Assembly: GCA_963835935.1 (NCBI GenBank)
Contig: CAWIHK010000002.1
Location: forward strand, 1 to 64,000
Origin: CAWIHK01 sp963835935
Lineage (GTDB): Bacteria; Bacteroidota; Ignavibacteria; UBA10030; CAVZMI01
Reading direction: 5' to 3'
Length of the DNA: 64,000 nt
This document shows positions 46,500 through 56,100 of this stretch, in pieces. The notes beneath the pieces are model-generated. The model ran no database searches, was not told the DNA's origin, and was given only the letters and a program-made list of their open reading frames with translations. A program made the position numbers and the translations under genes. Numbering within the stretch: position 1 is the first letter of the stretch; each line of letters starts with the position of its first letter.

Positions 46500-49097
46500 A
46501 TGTCAACACCATTAATGCAGCAATACCGGCAGGTCAAATCAAAATATCCGGATACAATTCTTTTGTTTCGGATGGGAGATTTTTTTGAGACGTTCGAGGA
46601 AGATGCAAAGACGACTTCACGCGTGCTCGGTATAACGCTTACACGCCGCGGGAACGGCGCCGCCGGCGAAGTACCGCTGGCGGGTTTTCCCCATCACGCA
46701 CTTGAAACGTATCTCCCGAAATTACTGAAGGCCGGTTATCGCGTTGCAGTTTGCGAGCAACTAGAAGATCCGAAATTCGCAAAAGGAATTGTGAAACGCG
46801 ATGTGATCGAAGTGGTTACACCTGGAGTCTCTTTCTCGGAAAAGGTTCTCGATCAACGACAAAATAATTTTCTTGCCGCGATCGCTCTTCCATCCCCCAT
46901 CGCTTCGGGGAACGATATTATCGGTTTCGCTCATGCCGATGTTTCTACCGGCGAATTTATGACTGCGGAATTTCCGCTTTATCAATTAAAGGAACAGATT
47001 GCAGTCATTGCACCTTCGGAGCTTCTTGTTCAAAAACGAGATCTCGACACTGTGAAACAAATGGTTGAAGGCGCGTATCGTGGAATCTTTTCGAAGGTGG
47101 ACGATTGGGTTTACACTTATGATTATGCTTACGAAGTATTGCTCACACACTTTAAGACACAATCGTTGAAAGGATTCGGCTGTGAGGAATTGCGTGTCGG
47201 CGTTATTGCCGCCGGCGCGATCATGAATTACCTCCAGGAAACTCAAAAAGCAAATCTCCTGCATATTAAAAAGTTAATGCCGGAAAATGTGAGTGAGTTT
47301 ATTATACTGGATGCCTCAACCAAACGTAATCTCGAAATCACATCATCTATTGCAGGAACATCGGATGGAACACTCTTCAGTGTGATCGATAAAACACAAA
47401 CATCGATGGGAAGTCGATTGTTGAAGCAATGGGTCAATCGTCCTTTAAAAAATCTCGACCTGTTAAAAGAACGTCTCTTAGCAGTCGATGAACTGACAAC
47501 CTCACCGGAACTTCGGCGTACACTCGTCGAAATCTTATCTACCATCGGCGATCTTGAACGGCTCATTGCTAAAATCTGCACGAACAGAGCCACCCCGCGG
47601 GAACTTATTGCGCTCAAATCAATTCTTAAATGTATAAGCGAACTAAAATCTCTAATCGCCAAAGTTCAATCCGGAGCTTTGAAAGAAATTTACAGCCGTA
47701 TGCAAGCTCTGCCTTCAATCGTTCAATTAATCGACAGCTCAATTGCCGACGATCCGCCGGCAACGATAACTGAAGGCAACGTGATCCGAAGCGGCTACAA
47801 TACCGAATTGGATGAACTTCGCACGCTTGCACACAGCGGGAAAGAATGGATAGCAAAGCTTCAAAAAACAGAGCGCGAACGAACAGGAATTTCATCGCTG
47901 AAAGTTGGATTCAACAACGTCTTTGGTTATTACATTGAAATCACAAATACGCACAAAGAAAAAATTCCCAGCGATTATATCCGCAAACAGACGCTCGCAA
48001 ATGCCGAACGTTTCATCACTCCGGAATTGAAGGAGTACGAAGATAAAATTCTTCATGCCGAAGAAAAAATTAACGCTCTGGAAACAGAACTTTTTAATTC
48101 CATCCGCCTTAGGATTGCAGAAGATGCCGGAATAATTCAGGAGAACGCCAGATTGATCGCAACACTCGATTGCTTCGTATCGCTTGCTTCCACCGCGGTT
48201 GATCATGCGTATATAATGCCGCAGTTGGACAACGACACTACGATCGAAATACATGAAGGACGGCATCCGGTAATTGAACAACTGCTTCCACCTGGCGAGC
48301 GCTATATTCCGAACGACACAAAACTCGACACGGCGGATCAACAAATTTTGATTATAACAGGCCCTAACATGAGCGGTAAATCGAGTTATTTGCGCCAGGT
48401 CGGACTTATTTGCCTCTTAGCGCAAATAGGAAGTTTTGTTCCGGCGAAGTTTGCTCACATCGGATTGGTCGATCGGATTTACACACGCGTCGGTGCATCG
48501 GATAATATTGCATCCGGAGAAAGCACGTTCCTGGTTGAAATGCACGAAGCTGCAAATATAGTCAACACCGCAACGGAAAAAAGTCTGATCCTTCTGGATG
48601 AAATCGGACGAGGCACGAGCACGTTCGACGGAATCAGCATCGCATGGTCACTGACGGAATATCTTCACGAACGAATCGGAGCCAAAACGCTTTTTGCCAC
48701 ACATTACCACGAATTGAACGAGCTGGCAGATATTTTCCCGCGCATTAAAAATTACAAAGTCGATGTCCGCGAGTATGGCGACAAAGTTGTTTTTCTTCAT
48801 AAAGTAACACCAGGTTTTGCCGATCATTCGTACGGCATTCAGGTGGCGATGATGGCCGGATTGCCAGAAGAACTTACAAATCGCGCGAAAAAAATTCTGA
48901 AGAACCTTGAAGGCGCAGAACTCTCGGTTCAAGGCGAGCAGAAAAAACATAGTCGAGTGCAAACCGACATTCAAATGACATTATTCGAAATTAAAGATGA
49001 AGAACTCCGGGAACGCATCCGAACCATCGATGTCGATTCGATTACTCCGTTGGAGGCGCTTCAAATTCTCGCGGGTCTTAAAAAACATATTGTATAA
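46500..49097 (+). CDS. mutS: DNA mismatch repair protein MutS
   Basis: 865 residues, standard length. The mismatch-binding motif is GDFFETF (Phe-x-Glu) near residue 29. The clamp and lever domains follow; the ATPase has Walker A TGPNMSGKSSYLRQVGLICL (about 620), ILLDEIGRGTSTFDGISIAW and ATHYHELNELAD. The C terminus ends in a short MutL/beta-clamp region. MutS detects mispairs after replication. The next gene, hicA, begins 13 bases after the stop. Confidence 0.97.
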   Translation: MSTPLMQQYRQVKSKYPDTILLFRMGDFFETFEEDAKTTSRVLGITLTRRGNGAAGEVPLAGFPHHALETYLPKLLKAGYRVAVCEQLEDPKFAKGIVKRDVIEVVTPGVSFSEKVLDQRQNNFLAAIALPSPIASGNDIIGFAHADVSTGEFMTAEFPLYQLKEQIAVIAPSELLVQKRDLDTVKQMVEGAYRGIFSKVDDWVYTYDYAYEVLLTHFKTQSLKGFGCEELRVGVIAAGAIMNYLQETQKANLLHIKKLMPENVSEFIILDASTKRNLEITSSIAGTSDGTLFSVIDKTQTSMGSRLLKQWVNRPLKNLDLLKERLLAVDELTTSPELRRTLVEILSTIGDLERLIAKICTNRATPRELIALKSILKCISELKSLIAKVQSGALKEIYSRMQALPSIVQLIDSSIADDPPATITEGNVIRSGYNTELDELRTLAHSGKEWIAKLQKTERERTGISSLKVGFNNVFGYYIEITNTHKEKIPSDYIRKQTLANAERFITPELKEYEDKILHAEEKINALETELFNSIRLRIAEDAGIIQENARLIATLDCFVSLASTAVDHAYIMPQLDNDTTIEIHEGRHPVIEQLLPPGERYIPNDTKLDTADQQILIITGPNMSGKSSYLRQVGLICLLAQIGSFVPAKFAHIGLVDRIYTRVGASDNIASGESTFLVEMHEAANIVNTATEKSLILLDEIGRGTSTFDGISIAWSLTEYLHERIGAKTLFATHYHELNELADIFPRIKNYKVDVREYGDKVVFLHKVTPGFADHSYGIQVAMMAGLPEELTNRAKKILKNLEGAELSVQGEQKKHSRVQTDIQMTLFEIKDEELRERIRTIDVDSITPLEALQILAGLKKHIV

Positions 49098-49109
49098 GAA
49101 CCGTTTTTC

Positions 49110-49364
49110 ATGAAAAATCAAAAATTAATAGAATCTATACTCTCAGGATCAAAAAATATTGATTTTCAGGATTTTCAACATTTTTTGGAATTATTCGGAT
49201 TTTCGTTGGCAAGAGTACATGGAAGTCATTATATTTACAAACAAGAGAACATTAAAGAGTTAATCAATGTTCAGAATGTCAACGGAAAAGCAAAACCGTA
49301 TCAAGTAAGACAGGCAATTGCGTTAATAGAGCGTCATAATTTACAAGTGATTGATGAGGCTTAG
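49110..49364 (+). CDS. hicA: HicA-family mRNA interferase toxin
   Basis: 84 residues with the double-stranded-RNA-binding-like fold of HicA. The catalytic His is in ARVHGSHYIYK (His 40). RQAIALIERHNLQ forms the last helix. HicA cleaves mRNA during stress until blocked by HicB. One base separates its stop from the hicB start, so both are coupled. The start lies 13 bases after mutS, which may give read-through expression. Confidence 0.85.
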   Translation: MKNQKLIESILSGSKNIDFQDFQHFLELFGFSLARVHGSHYIYKQENIKELINVQNVNGKAKPYQVRQAIALIERHNLQVIDEA

Positions 49365-49365
49365 A

Positions 49366-49599
49366 ATGGCAACTGATTACCATATAAATGTTTTCTATAG
49401 TGAAGAAGACGAAGGATGGATTGCCGACATTCCTGATTTGATTCATTGTTCTGCATTCGGTCATTCACCTGAAGAAGCTTTGCGTGAAGTTTTGATTGCA
49501 AAAAACGCGTGGATAGAAACAGCCGCGGCCGAAGGAATACAAATTCCTTCACCAAAATACAAACCTATTATTTACAATTTTCCACCAAAAGTGGCGTAA
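49366..49599 (+). CDS. hicB: HicB-family antitoxin
   Basis: 77 residues from MATDYHINVFYS; an in-frame ATG at 49351 lies inside hicA. The fold is the degenerate RNase H-like HicB domain: YSEEDEGWIADIPDLIHCSA and GHSPEEALREVLIAKNAWI. There is no C-terminal helix-turn-helix, so DNA autoregulation is less likely than in long HicB proteins. It neutralises the adjacent HicA. Confidence 0.85.
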   Translation: MATDYHINVFYSEEDEGWIADIPDLIHCSAFGHSPEEALREVLIAKNAWIETAAAEGIQIPSPKYKPIIYNFPPKVA

Positions 49600-50080
49600 T
49601 TCGAGTTATTTTAAAATTTGACTAAAACGCGCTTGCAAATATCCGAAAAGACAGGTTAAGACCTTCAAGAAACATATAAACTACCAGTAAAATTTTCAGA
49701 AGATATTCTTGTGAATTTGTTCATGGATAGAAAGATGATGCATTTGAAAAGAAACGGCATCATTGGAAAATTTTATTATTACCGATAATTCCGTTCTTTC
49801 CCTTTTTTGATTCCCTTCCTTGATTGGTTTTTTTTATTGCACGTGGAATCAATTTTTTGTACTATTATTAGTGTGCTCTTAGAAATCATATTCGTGCAAT
49901 TAAATTTGCTGTACTAATAAGTTCCAAGTTCAAAATAACAAGCTCCTCCGAAGGAGTCCTTCTACTAAAGGCTTTCCTTCGAAAGGACAAACAAAATCTA
50001 AATTTAAGAAATTTGATACGATGTCAGTTGTAGGAATTTAAAGCTATTATGTTTTAGCTAGGCTTATTGGAGAGGCAAAG
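49600..50080. repeat. Intergenic region with palindromes
   Basis: 480 bases without a credible gene. At 49943-49989 two short inverted repeats occur: CTCCTCCGAAGGAG and GCTTTCCTTCGAAAGGAC. They belong to the same loose class (CTTCG-type palindromes) as those at 20640, 61060 and 61800. The last 20 bases hold the ribosome site GGAGAGG for the aldo/keto reductase. Confidence 0.5.
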
Positions 50081-51049
50081 ATGAATTACCGCAATCTAGG
50101 ACGAACAGGGCTTGAAATTTCCGAAGTCGGCTTCGGAGCCTGGGGCATCGGAAAAGCGATGTGGGTCGGAGCGAATGACAAGGAATCTCTGCGTGCTCTG
50201 CATACAGCTATCGACCACGGTTTAAATTTTATCGACACTGCGTTAGCTTATGGCGACGGCCACAGCGAGAATCTTGTCGGGCAAGTTGTTCGCGAACGAT
50301 CTGAACAAATTTATGTTGCCACGAAAATCCCGCCGAAAAATTTGCTCTGGCCCGCGCAACTAGGAACTCTACTGAGTGATGTTTTCCCGAAAGATTATAT
50401 TATCAAGTGCACAGAAACTAGTTTGAAGAATTTGAAGATGGATTGCATTACTCTTCAACAATTTCATGTGTGGCTCGATGATTGGTCGCTCGACGATGAA
50501 TGGTGGGAAGCAATTACACAACTGAAACGAGAAGGCAAAATTCGATTCGCCGGTATCTCTGTGAACGATCATCAACCTCACTCCGTTCTTAAAGCTGCCG
50601 CCAGCGGACGGATTGACGTGTTCCAGGTGATCTACAATATTTTCGATCAATCTCCGGAAGATGAACTCTTCCCGCTTTGTCAAAAAGAAAACATCGGAGT
50701 TATTGCTCGCGTACCGTTTGATGAGGGAAGCCTGACGGGTTCAATTCGTCCGGATACCGTATTTCCAAAAAACGATTGGCGCAATGGATATTTCCGCGGA
50801 GACCGGAAGCAACAAGTTTGGGAACGGGTTCAAAATATTATGAAAGAAATGGGCGGTGAGGCAGAAACAATTTCAGAATTCGCCTTGCGATTCGTGTTGA
50901 GCAACCCGGCGGTTTCGATTGTTATTCCGGGTATGCGTTCTATAAAAAATGTCGAGCGCAATTGCTCTGTCTCCGACGGCCGTTTGCTTACGCAGTCGTC
51001 GATCCAAAAAATGAAGGCGCACCGCTGGGTGCGTAATTTTTATCAATAA
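50081..51049 (+). CDS. Aldo/keto reductase
   Basis: 322 residues, TIM-barrel AKR. The catalytic tetrad fits: FIDTALAYGDGHSENLVGQ (Asp and Tyr), YVATKIPP (Lys) and LQQFHVWLD (His). The cofactor end has ISEFALRFVLSNPAVSIVIP and GMRSIKNVERN. It uses NADPH to reduce an aldehyde or ketone. The exact substrate is unknown. A ribosome site GGAGAGG is well placed. It leads a compact group with the STAS gene (11 bases) and truA. Confidence 0.92.
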   Translation: MNYRNLGRTGLEISEVGFGAWGIGKAMWVGANDKESLRALHTAIDHGLNFIDTALAYGDGHSENLVGQVVRERSEQIYVATKIPPKNLLWPAQLGTLLSDVFPKDYIIKCTETSLKNLKMDCITLQQFHVWLDDWSLDDEWWEAITQLKREGKIRFAGISVNDHQPHSVLKAAASGRIDVFQVIYNIFDQSPEDELFPLCQKENIGVIARVPFDEGSLTGSIRPDTVFPKNDWRNGYFRGDRKQQVWERVQNIMKEMGGEAETISEFALRFVLSNPAVSIVIPGMRSIKNVERNCSVSDGRLLTQSSIQKMKAHRWVRNFYQ

Positions 51050-51060
51050 GAGAATTATCC

Positions 51061-51408
51061 ATGGGACATCATTTGATACACCTTGCAGAATTCAACATCA
51101 CGATTATTGAATTGAGCGGCGATCTTTTGGGCGGAGAAGAAACAGAAGAACTGCGGACGATTATAAACAATCTGAATCAAAAAGGAAATTTGAAATTAGT
51201 CATTGATTTTTCGGCGGTCGGCCACGTAAACAGCTTCGCGCTCGGCGTGCTCGCCACTGGCTGTGTAAAATATAACCAACGAAACGGCACTATTGTGTTG
51301 TGCGGATTGAATACAAATGTGACAAACATCTTCTACATCACGCGTCTGACGATGGTGTTTCAGATTTTCGCAAATCAGGAAGATGCAATAGATTATCTAG
51401 TCCATTGA
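51061..51408 (+). CDS. STAS-domain anti-anti-sigma-like protein
   Basis: 115 residues forming one STAS domain: ITIIELSGDLLGGEETEELR, LKLVIDFSAVGHVNSFALGV and VLCGLNTNVTNIFYITRL. In SpoIIAA-like proteins a Ser at the HVNSFALG turn is phosphorylated by an anti-sigma kinase to control partner release. No kinase (HATPase) or sigma gene is in the window, so the partner is elsewhere. Its stop TGA overlaps the TTG start of truA. Confidence 0.85.
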   Translation: MGHHLIHLAEFNITIIELSGDLLGGEETEELRTIINNLNQKGNLKLVIDFSAVGHVNSFALGVLATGCVKYNQRNGTIVLCGLNTNVTNIFYITRLTMVFQIFANQEDAIDYLVH

Positions 51409-52205
51409 AAACATCATATAAGCTTCTCATCGAATACGACGGAACTCGGTACAGCGGCTGGCAAGTGCAGAAAAACGCACGCACCATCCAGGGTGAACTG
51501 CTCGAAGCTGCAAAAAAAGTTTGCGGTCCTTCAACTGAACTCACCGGATCGGGAAGAACCGATGCTGGCGTCCACGCAATCGGCCAGGTAGCAAGCCTTA
51601 CCTCTCCGCGTGAACTATCTCCAATCCAATTGATGCATGGATTGAACGATCTCCTTCCTTCCGATATCAACATACTCCGGGTTAGTAAAACGCAAAATAA
51701 TTTTAATCCACGCGCCGACGCAGTCGGCCGAAGTTACATATATCAAATTTCGAAACGGCGCACAGCATTCGGGAAAAAATATGTATGGTGGATTAAAGAC
51801 TCACTCGATTCTGAAAAAATGAGCAAAATCTTCAATGTATTCAAAGGGATGCATGATTTTACGGCGTTCAGCGACAAAGACAAAGAAAATACATCAACAA
51901 AAGTTCTTGTGGAAGAAGTTAAGATGCGGGAATTACCGGATTTAATTTTAATTCGTATTCGAGCATCTCATTTTTTGTGGAAGATGGTCAGACGCATAGT
52001 TGGTTGCGCTGTCGAAGTCGGACGGGGAACCGTTGATATGAACAGCATTCTCTCAATGCTGGATGAAAAAAATAGATCGGCCGCAGAGTGGACTGCGCCG
52101 CCATCGGGGCTTTTTCTGGAGCAAGTGCGTTATAAAAATGAATCGTGGATTGAAACTCTCGAGCCGGCATTTTTCTTTTCTCGCTCGTTAATTAGTTCTC
52201 GCTAA
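51405..52205 (+). CDS. truA: tRNA pseudouridine(38-40) synthase
   Basis: About 266 residues from TTG 51405 (LKTSYKLLIEYDGTRYSGWQ). An upstream start inside the STAS gene would add unrelated residues. Hallmarks are the catalytic-Asp motif GSGRTDAGVHAIGQ, ADAVGRSYIYQI, and FLWKMVRRIVGCAVEVGRG. TruA modifies the anticodon stem of many tRNAs. The four-base TTGA overlap with the STAS gene suggests coupled translation. Confidence 0.92.
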   Translation: MKTSYKLLIEYDGTRYSGWQVQKNARTIQGELLEAAKKVCGPSTELTGSGRTDAGVHAIGQVASLTSPRELSPIQLMHGLNDLLPSDINILRVSKTQNNFNPRADAVGRSYIYQISKRRTAFGKKYVWWIKDSLDSEKMSKIFNVFKGMHDFTAFSDKDKENTSTKVLVEEVKMRELPDLILIRIRASHFLWKMVRRIVGCAVEVGRGTVDMNSILSMLDEKNRSAAEWTAPPSGLFLEQVRYKNESWIETLEPAFFFSRSLISSR

Positions 52206-52377
52206 AAAGTCAGTTCTATTAGTCAGACATGAATATATCGGGAAGATGAAGAAAGATATTCTGTTTCCACCTGGGTTTTCTCTCATCTGCATCAACCTTC
52301 GGTTGTTTTTGGTGGACAAGTCCAGAGCTTAGAATTTTTTTCCTTTGGTGAAGTATTTTTTATTTTATCTATCATCC

Positions 52378-52890
52378 TCACGGCCTATCCGGAGGTCCTG
52401 GAAAAACATGATTGGTACCAGTTCCCGATGAACCCTTCGATAATACTGCCGCCGTTCCTCCCGCTACCGCTGCTCCTCCCGCAATCCACCACCACATATT
52501 CGATCTTCCCTTGACCATCTCGGCATCTACTTTGAAATAATAATCATTCCCCGACAAACCTTTAGGAAACTCTTTTATAAAATCCCATTCTATCTCAAGT
52601 CTTCTCCCGCCTTTACAATTTTCTCCAATATATCCGCTGACTTCCTTTGGTTCATATTCAAAATCGGATTGACTCTCTCGCCTTAATGTCAGGGCAACTT
52701 TATATTCCTTATCAAGAGGGCCAGACAAGTCGTACGAGATAATTATTTTATTGCCCGAAATCCTGAAGTCAACATTCATGACTTCTATCCTATCTTCAGC
52801 CCGTGCGATCGATGCCGGTATGCTTTCTATAATTAATATAATAGAAAGAAATAAACATACCGGCCAGCTTATTCTTACGATTCTTTGCAT
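52378..52890 (-). CDS. Small exported protein of unknown function
   Basis: 170 residues. Signal peptide ends near PASIARAE. Residues about 35-130 form a beta-sandwich-like domain (VMNVDFRISGNKIIISYDLS, YKVALTLRRES, GYIGENCKGGRRLEIEWDF, GNDYYFKVDA) seen in many FCB envelope proteins but unnamed to my knowledge. A Gly/Ala-rich hydrophobic segment (WWWIAGGAAVAGGTAAVL) and a disordered tail follow. The helix may anchor it in the envelope. It is downstream of the giant protein gene on the same strand, 230 bases away, separated by repeats. Confidence 0.65.
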   Translation of the reverse strand: MQRIVRISWPVCLFLSIILIIESIPASIARAEDRIEVMNVDFRISGNKIIISYDLSGPLDKEYKVALTLRRESQSDFEYEPKEVSGYIGENCKGGRRLEIEWDFIKEFPKGLSGNDYYFKVDAEMVKGRSNMWWWIAGGAAVAGGTAAVLSKGSSGTGTNHVFPGPPDRP

Positions 52891-52939
52891 GTTGTCCTCA
52901 TTACAAATCTATTAAAAATAAATAATTATTATTGAACTG

Positions 52940-53150
52940 CTTTTTTATATATGTCGTTCCTCCGGAACTCATTTTTTTACTTTTTTTATATAAATATGCC
53001 GTCCCTAACGGGACTTATTGGCCAATTAAATTCTTCGGCGAAGAATCATACTGGTTAATTAATCAAAACCATCTTTATGCTATAAATATGTCGTTCCTAC
53101 AGAACTCATTAGTCTCAAATTTAATTAATCAAAACCATTTTTATGCTTTG
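52940..53150. repeat. Cluster of short TCGTTCC...GGAAC repeats
   Basis: Three related palindromic units: TGTCGTTCCTCCGGAACTCA (about 52952), ATGCCGTCCCTAACGGGACT (about 52995) and TGTCGTTCCTACAGAACTCA (about 53089). In addition, TTAATTAATCAAAACCAT followed by TTTATGCT occurs twice (53055 and 53120), the second copy overlapping the stop of the giant gene. The three-base centres vary while the arms keep pairing. Confidence 0.65.
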
Positions 53151-56100
53151 CGAAAGCTTCCCGGACACTTCTAACCTGCAATAATAAACACCGCTCGACA
53201 TCTTCTGCTGATTCTGATTCCTTCCGTCCCATGTGAACCAATGCTGGCCAACATCAAGATTGCCGTGATATATTTCTCGAACCATCTGTCCCAAAATATT
53301 ATACACTCGTATCGTCACTTGAGACGCGGCCGGTAATCGAACTAAGAAGTTCGTACTCGGATTAAATGGATTCGGGAAATTGCGGCTGAGCTCGTAGCGC
53401 ACCGGGAGAACACTCTCCGCTTCTTTTTCAACTTTCTCCGGTGATCCGACAAGAATCGTCATCGAAGCACTATTTGTTGGCTGTGTAAATTCGTAAGCAG
53501 AATCTTTTCTTAAATCTGCAAACATGGCGTGCACACTATCGACTAGAAAAACTGCGCAGCTTGCTGGAACTTTACTTATTCCTCCAAACACAAGTTTAGC
53601 CGATGCTCCCTGCTTTCCATTCACACTCAACTGCCATCTCTCAACTTCCCCTATCGAAGGACGGATATCCGATGCAAATGCTGGATAGTTCGAATCCCAA
53701 TCCGTACGGTCAAAATGAATTTCGGGTAGTGCAGTTAAAGCTCGTGGTTTCCGGAAATTGTATTTATTCAGACCAACACTTGCCGATTGTGAAACTCCGA
53801 ACGACACACTCTTGTCAACTATTCCGGCAGATTGCAATTTCACATTCACTCGCCAATCATTCTTTGCAAGTGTTTCGGTACTGACAATATTTGCATAAAT
53901 ACTTTGATATGGAACTCTCAATGTACTGAGTGTTGTATTCGGTGTACCGTTGAAGAAATAATATCCCATGTACGGATCGAATTTTGGCGATTGCGAATAC
54001 GATCCGCCACTATATCCATAGATGACAGCTGATATCCCGTTTGCGTTTTCAACATTCGACCATGACATCGAACTATTAAATGGATTCGTTACGAGGTTCC
54101 ATCCGCTGTGCAGCGGAATTTCAACCTCATAATTATTATTCATCGCTGCCGCTTGAACTGATATATTCAAGTTGATATTATTTTTCGATATTAACCAGAA
54201 TCCTTTACCTGCCGTAAGTATGAAATTTGAACCGCCGTCATACTTGATATAATAATTTGCCGTGTCTCCGTTATCCCAATACACTTCCCAATCACTCATC
54301 TCACCACCCGACAAATACTTTTGTATTGACTGATTACTCGAACCCGGCAATCCTATTATCTGATAATCCTGTTTCGTATAATTCGATATATCGCCTCTTT
54401 GAGGAAAGTTAAAAGTCTGATTTACATCGATTTTTTCAGGCGGTGATGGTATCGTTGAAAATTCTGAAGTCGGTGAAAACGGACTCTCACCGCTATTATT
54501 TACCGCACTTACATGCCAGTAATACGTTGTTCCACACGACAACAGCCCAACTATTGCTGTCAGTGATGTAAATGTCGAATCAAATACTATGGAAGAATTA
54601 AATGACTGATCTGTCGATACTTGCAAATGATATTTTGTTGCACCTGCGGCTTGAGTCCAACTGAATTTTACATCTAATAATTGGTTCGTTGCTTGGTTCT
54701 TTGGGCTTTGGAGTGTTACAGCTGAGGGAGTTGTTACAAAACTTAATATCGATCCTCGCTGTGTACCGGAATTATTTTGTGCGGCTGCTCTATAATAATA
54801 TGTTGTACTCGGACTTAATCCTCCTATACTCGCTGAAAATATTATATTATCCGTACCTGATCCTGTTGCTTGCTGGGGTGTTTGCGATACAGTTGTTAAT
54901 GTATTATCCGTGCCCCATTCAAAATATGCCGACGTTCCTGACCCATTCGGATTTATCGCGGCATATAATACTGCTGAATTATTCGTTATTGAGTTAGCTG
55001 GATTTGTTGTGACTATCGGTAATGCTAATGCTGTTGGTGTCGCACTTACTTCATTGCTATAACCGCTCTCCAATCGTGCGGTACTCGTAACAGTTACTTT
55101 AAAATAATATGTTGTGCCATTCGTAAGTCCGCTTATTGTTTTTGTCGTATCGGTGATTGATGCGGATGAAGAATCCACCAGTGTTTCGCTGCCGGAAGTT
55201 GTGCCGCAGTAAATACGATACTTGAGAAAATCTGCTTCGGTGTTTTTATTCCACTTGAGTGTGACTTGACCGTTGCCAGCGGTGGCAGTGAGGTTTTGAG
55301 GTGTGGCTGGAGTTGTGTTGCCAGCACCTATCGTATTCCGCAATACAGAAACACTATTGCTACCTTGATTGGCAACTACCATGTCAGGTTTGCCGTCTCC
55401 ATCTACATCGCTAATGGTGACACCATACGGACTTGACCCTGTTGTAAAATCCACTTTCGCAGCAAACGAAACACTCCCGATTGTGCCGGTGTTCCGTAAA
55501 ATCGAAATCGTATTGCTTATGCAATTCGCCGCAGCAAGATCGGGCTTCCCATCGCCATCTACATCTCCAATGGCGACACTATAGGGAGCTGACCCTGTTG
55601 TAAAATCCACCCTCGCAGCAAACGAGACACTCCCAACTGTGCCGGTGTTCCGTAAAACCGAAATTGTGCTGCTAGCGTTATTCGCCACAGCAAGATCGGG
55701 CTTCCCATCGCCATCTACATCTCCAATGGCGACACTATAGGGATATGACCCTGTTGTAAAATCCACACTCGCATCAAACGAGACACTCCCAATTGTGCTT
55801 GTGTTCCGAAAGACCGAAACAGTGCTGCTAGCGTTATTTACCACAGCAAGATCGGGCTTCCCATCGCCATCTACATCTCCAATGGCGACACATAGGGGAC
55901 CTGGCCATGTCGGAAAATCCACCTTCGCAGCAAACGAGACACTCCCAATTGTGCCGGTGTTCCGAAATACCGAAATTGTGCTGCTACCGTAATTCGCCAC
56001 AACAAGATCGGGCTTCCCATCGCCATCTACATCTCCAATGGTAACACTATAAGGAGTTGTCAATGTCGGAAAATCCACCTTCGCAGCAAACGAGACACTC

